From Cognatilysobacter claricitrinus (lineage in GTDB: Bacteria; Pseudomonadota; Gammaproteobacteria; Xanthomonadales; Xanthomonadaceae), in NCBI RefSeq assembly GCF_045866565.1, contig NZ_BAAFZV010000002.1:1054001-1118000 (forward strand): a stretch of 64,000 nucleotides of DNA, in the 5' to 3' direction. Position numbers and translations under genes: made by a program. The notes beneath the pieces are model-generated. The model did no database searches. It worked only from the letters and a program-made list of their open reading frames with translations, and was not told where the DNA came from. Shown here one piece after another: positions 63,264 to 64,000 of the stretch (its first letter is position 1; the number at the start of each line of letters is the position of its first letter).

Positions 63264-63731
63264 ATGAACCAGACCGTGCAGCTCCCCGTCGACGTCCGCG
63301 GCATCGAATCGCTCCTGCCGCATCGCTATCCGTTCCTGCTGGTGGATCGCGTCGTCGAGTTCGAGCCCCGCAAGCGCATCCTGGCGTACAAGAACATCAC
63401 GGTGAACGAGCCGTGCTTCACCGGCCACTTTCCGGGCAACCCGGTGATGCCGGGCGTGCTGATCATCGAGGCGCTGGCGCAGGCTGGCGGCCTGCTGACG
63501 ACGCTCACGGCCAAGGCCGAAGGCAACGAAAAGCACGGCGACAAGCTGTTCTACCTGGTCAAGGTCGACAACGCGAAGTTCATGAAGATGGTCGTGCCCG
63601 GCGATCGCCTCGAGCTCGACGTCGAACTCAAGCGCGTCATCCGCAACATGGCGATGTACTCCGCCATCGCGCGCGTCGACGGCGAAGAGGTCGCCGTTGC
63701 CGACATCCTCTGCGCCGAGGCGCAGGGCTGA
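63264..63731 (+). CDS. fabZ: 3-hydroxyacyl-ACP dehydratase FabZ
   Basis: The 155-residue hot-dog-fold dehydratase of fatty acid elongation has catalytic H55 in CFTGHFPGNPVMPG and E69 in IIEALAQAGG. The ATG at 63264 is chosen because the family starts about ten residues before SLLPHRYPFLLVDRV; an earlier in-frame ATG at 63216 adds a Gly-rich stretch not seen in the family. Two bases separate it from lpxA. Confidence 0.96.
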   Translation: MNQTVQLPVDVRGIESLLPHRYPFLLVDRVVEFEPRKRILAYKNITVNEPCFTGHFPGNPVMPGVLIIEALAQAGGLLTTLTAKAEGNEKHGDKLFYLVKVDNAKFMKMVVPGDRLELDVELKRVIRNMAMYSAIARVDGEEVAVADILCAEAQG

Positions 63732-63733
63732 GC

Positions 63734-64000
63734 ATGGCGGCGCGCGTCCATCCGAGCGCGGTGGTCGAAGCCGGTGCGCGGCTCGGGGAAAACGTGGTCG
63801 TCGGCCCGTTCTGCTACATCGGCGACGGCGTCGAGGTGGGCGACGGCACGGAGTTCGGCCCGCACTGCAGCGTGATGGGCCCGACGCGCATCGGCCGCAA
63901 TAATCGTTTCATCGGCCACTGCGCGGTCGGCGGCGAGCCGCAGGACAAGAAATTCGCGGGCGAGCACGTCGAGCTCGTTATCGGCGACAACAACACGTTC
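63734..64000 (+). CDS. lpxA: UDP-N-acetylglucosamine acyltransferase (3' end outside window)
   Basis: The first 89 codons of the lipid A pathway enzyme are present: VHPSAVVEAGARLGENVVVG and further hexapeptide turns, then GEPQDKKFAGE with the conserved DKK-type segment and VIGDNNTF. The gene follows fabZ by two bases, the standard lpxD-fabZ-lpxA order. The frame is open to the right edge. Confidence 0.95.
   Translation, partial: MAARVHPSAVVEAGARLGENVVVGPFCYIGDGVEVGDGTEFGPHCSVMGPTRIGRNNRFIGHCAVGGEPQDKKFAGEHVELVIGDNNTF

Overview
The window is 64 kb of high-GC (roughly two-thirds G+C by eye), densely packed chromosome from a gammaproteobacterium of the Xanthomonadaceae, most like Lysobacter or a close relative. 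This assignment is an inference. It rests on gene content (secreted M3, M28 and M35 peptidases, several c-di-GMP enzymes, a large CarboxypepD_reg-type TonB receptor), on the map-glnD-dapD block divergent from rpsB-tsf, and on strongly GC-biased codon use. I see no rRNA, tRNA, insertion sequence, prophage, integrase or CRISPR array. Both edges cut a gene: a TatD-family hydrolase at the left and lpxA at the right.

Layout. 1-3.8 kb: TatD-family hydrolase, tcdA, a membrane-anchored cytochrome c'-like protein, a glycine-zipper lipoprotein and a secreted M35 metallopeptidase. 3.9-8.2 kb: a co-oriented membrane and lipid group (DUF456 protein, cardiolipin synthase, a BON-MscS channel, a patatin phospholipase). 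8.3-13.2 kb (minus): class I fumarase and a 1101-residue PAS-GGDEF-EAL protein. 13.4-22.4 kb: mixed housekeeping and envelope genes (PQQ-type sugar dehydrogenase lipoprotein, tex, DUF488, UbiB-type kinase, L,D-transpeptidase, App1 phosphatase, fpr). 22.4-28.8 kb: a minus-strand LytTR regulator followed by two paralogous TPR-GGDEF diguanylate cyclases, divergent from an acyltransferase-3 gene. 28.9-38.4 kb: amidohydrolase, CBS protein, M3 peptidase, two small exported proteins, M28 peptidase and a HAD phosphatase. 38.4-45.4 kb (minus): a tight operon map-glnD-dapD-arsC-like-dapE-xthA. 45.5-47.6 kb: rpsB-tsf. 47.9-52.8 kb (minus): TPR-sulfotransferase and TonB receptor. 53.0-64 kb: the conserved envelope and translation series pyrH-(CDF transporter)-frr-uppS-cdsA-dxr-rseP-bamA-lpxD-fabZ-lpxA.

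How the genes work together. The right third is essential machinery: translation (rpsB, tsf, frr, map), UMP phosphorylation (pyrH), isoprenoid and undecaprenyl synthesis (dxr, uppS), phospholipid precursor (cdsA), outer-membrane protein assembly (bamA), envelope stress (rseP) and lipid A (lpxD, fabZ, lpxA). The sulfotransferase and TonB receptor split tsf from pyrH, and a CDF metal transporter splits pyrH from frr. c-di-GMP signalling is heavily represented: three GGDEF proteins with intact active sites and RxxD inhibitory sites, one of them fused to an EAL domain that has lost its usual general-base glutamate.

I did not find a convincing wholly new defence or biosynthetic system. The observations most worth following are (1) a near-identical 5'-UTR hairpin exactly 20 nt upstream of the start codons of the M35 peptidase and the TonB receptor, (2) the TPR-sulfotransferase/TonB receptor pair inserted in a conserved operon, with a CRP/Clp-like palindrome upstream, (3) the degenerate EAL domain, (4) a histone-like tail on exonuclease III, and (5) a conserved EHCxxC motif in the periplasmic part of the twin diguanylate cyclases.
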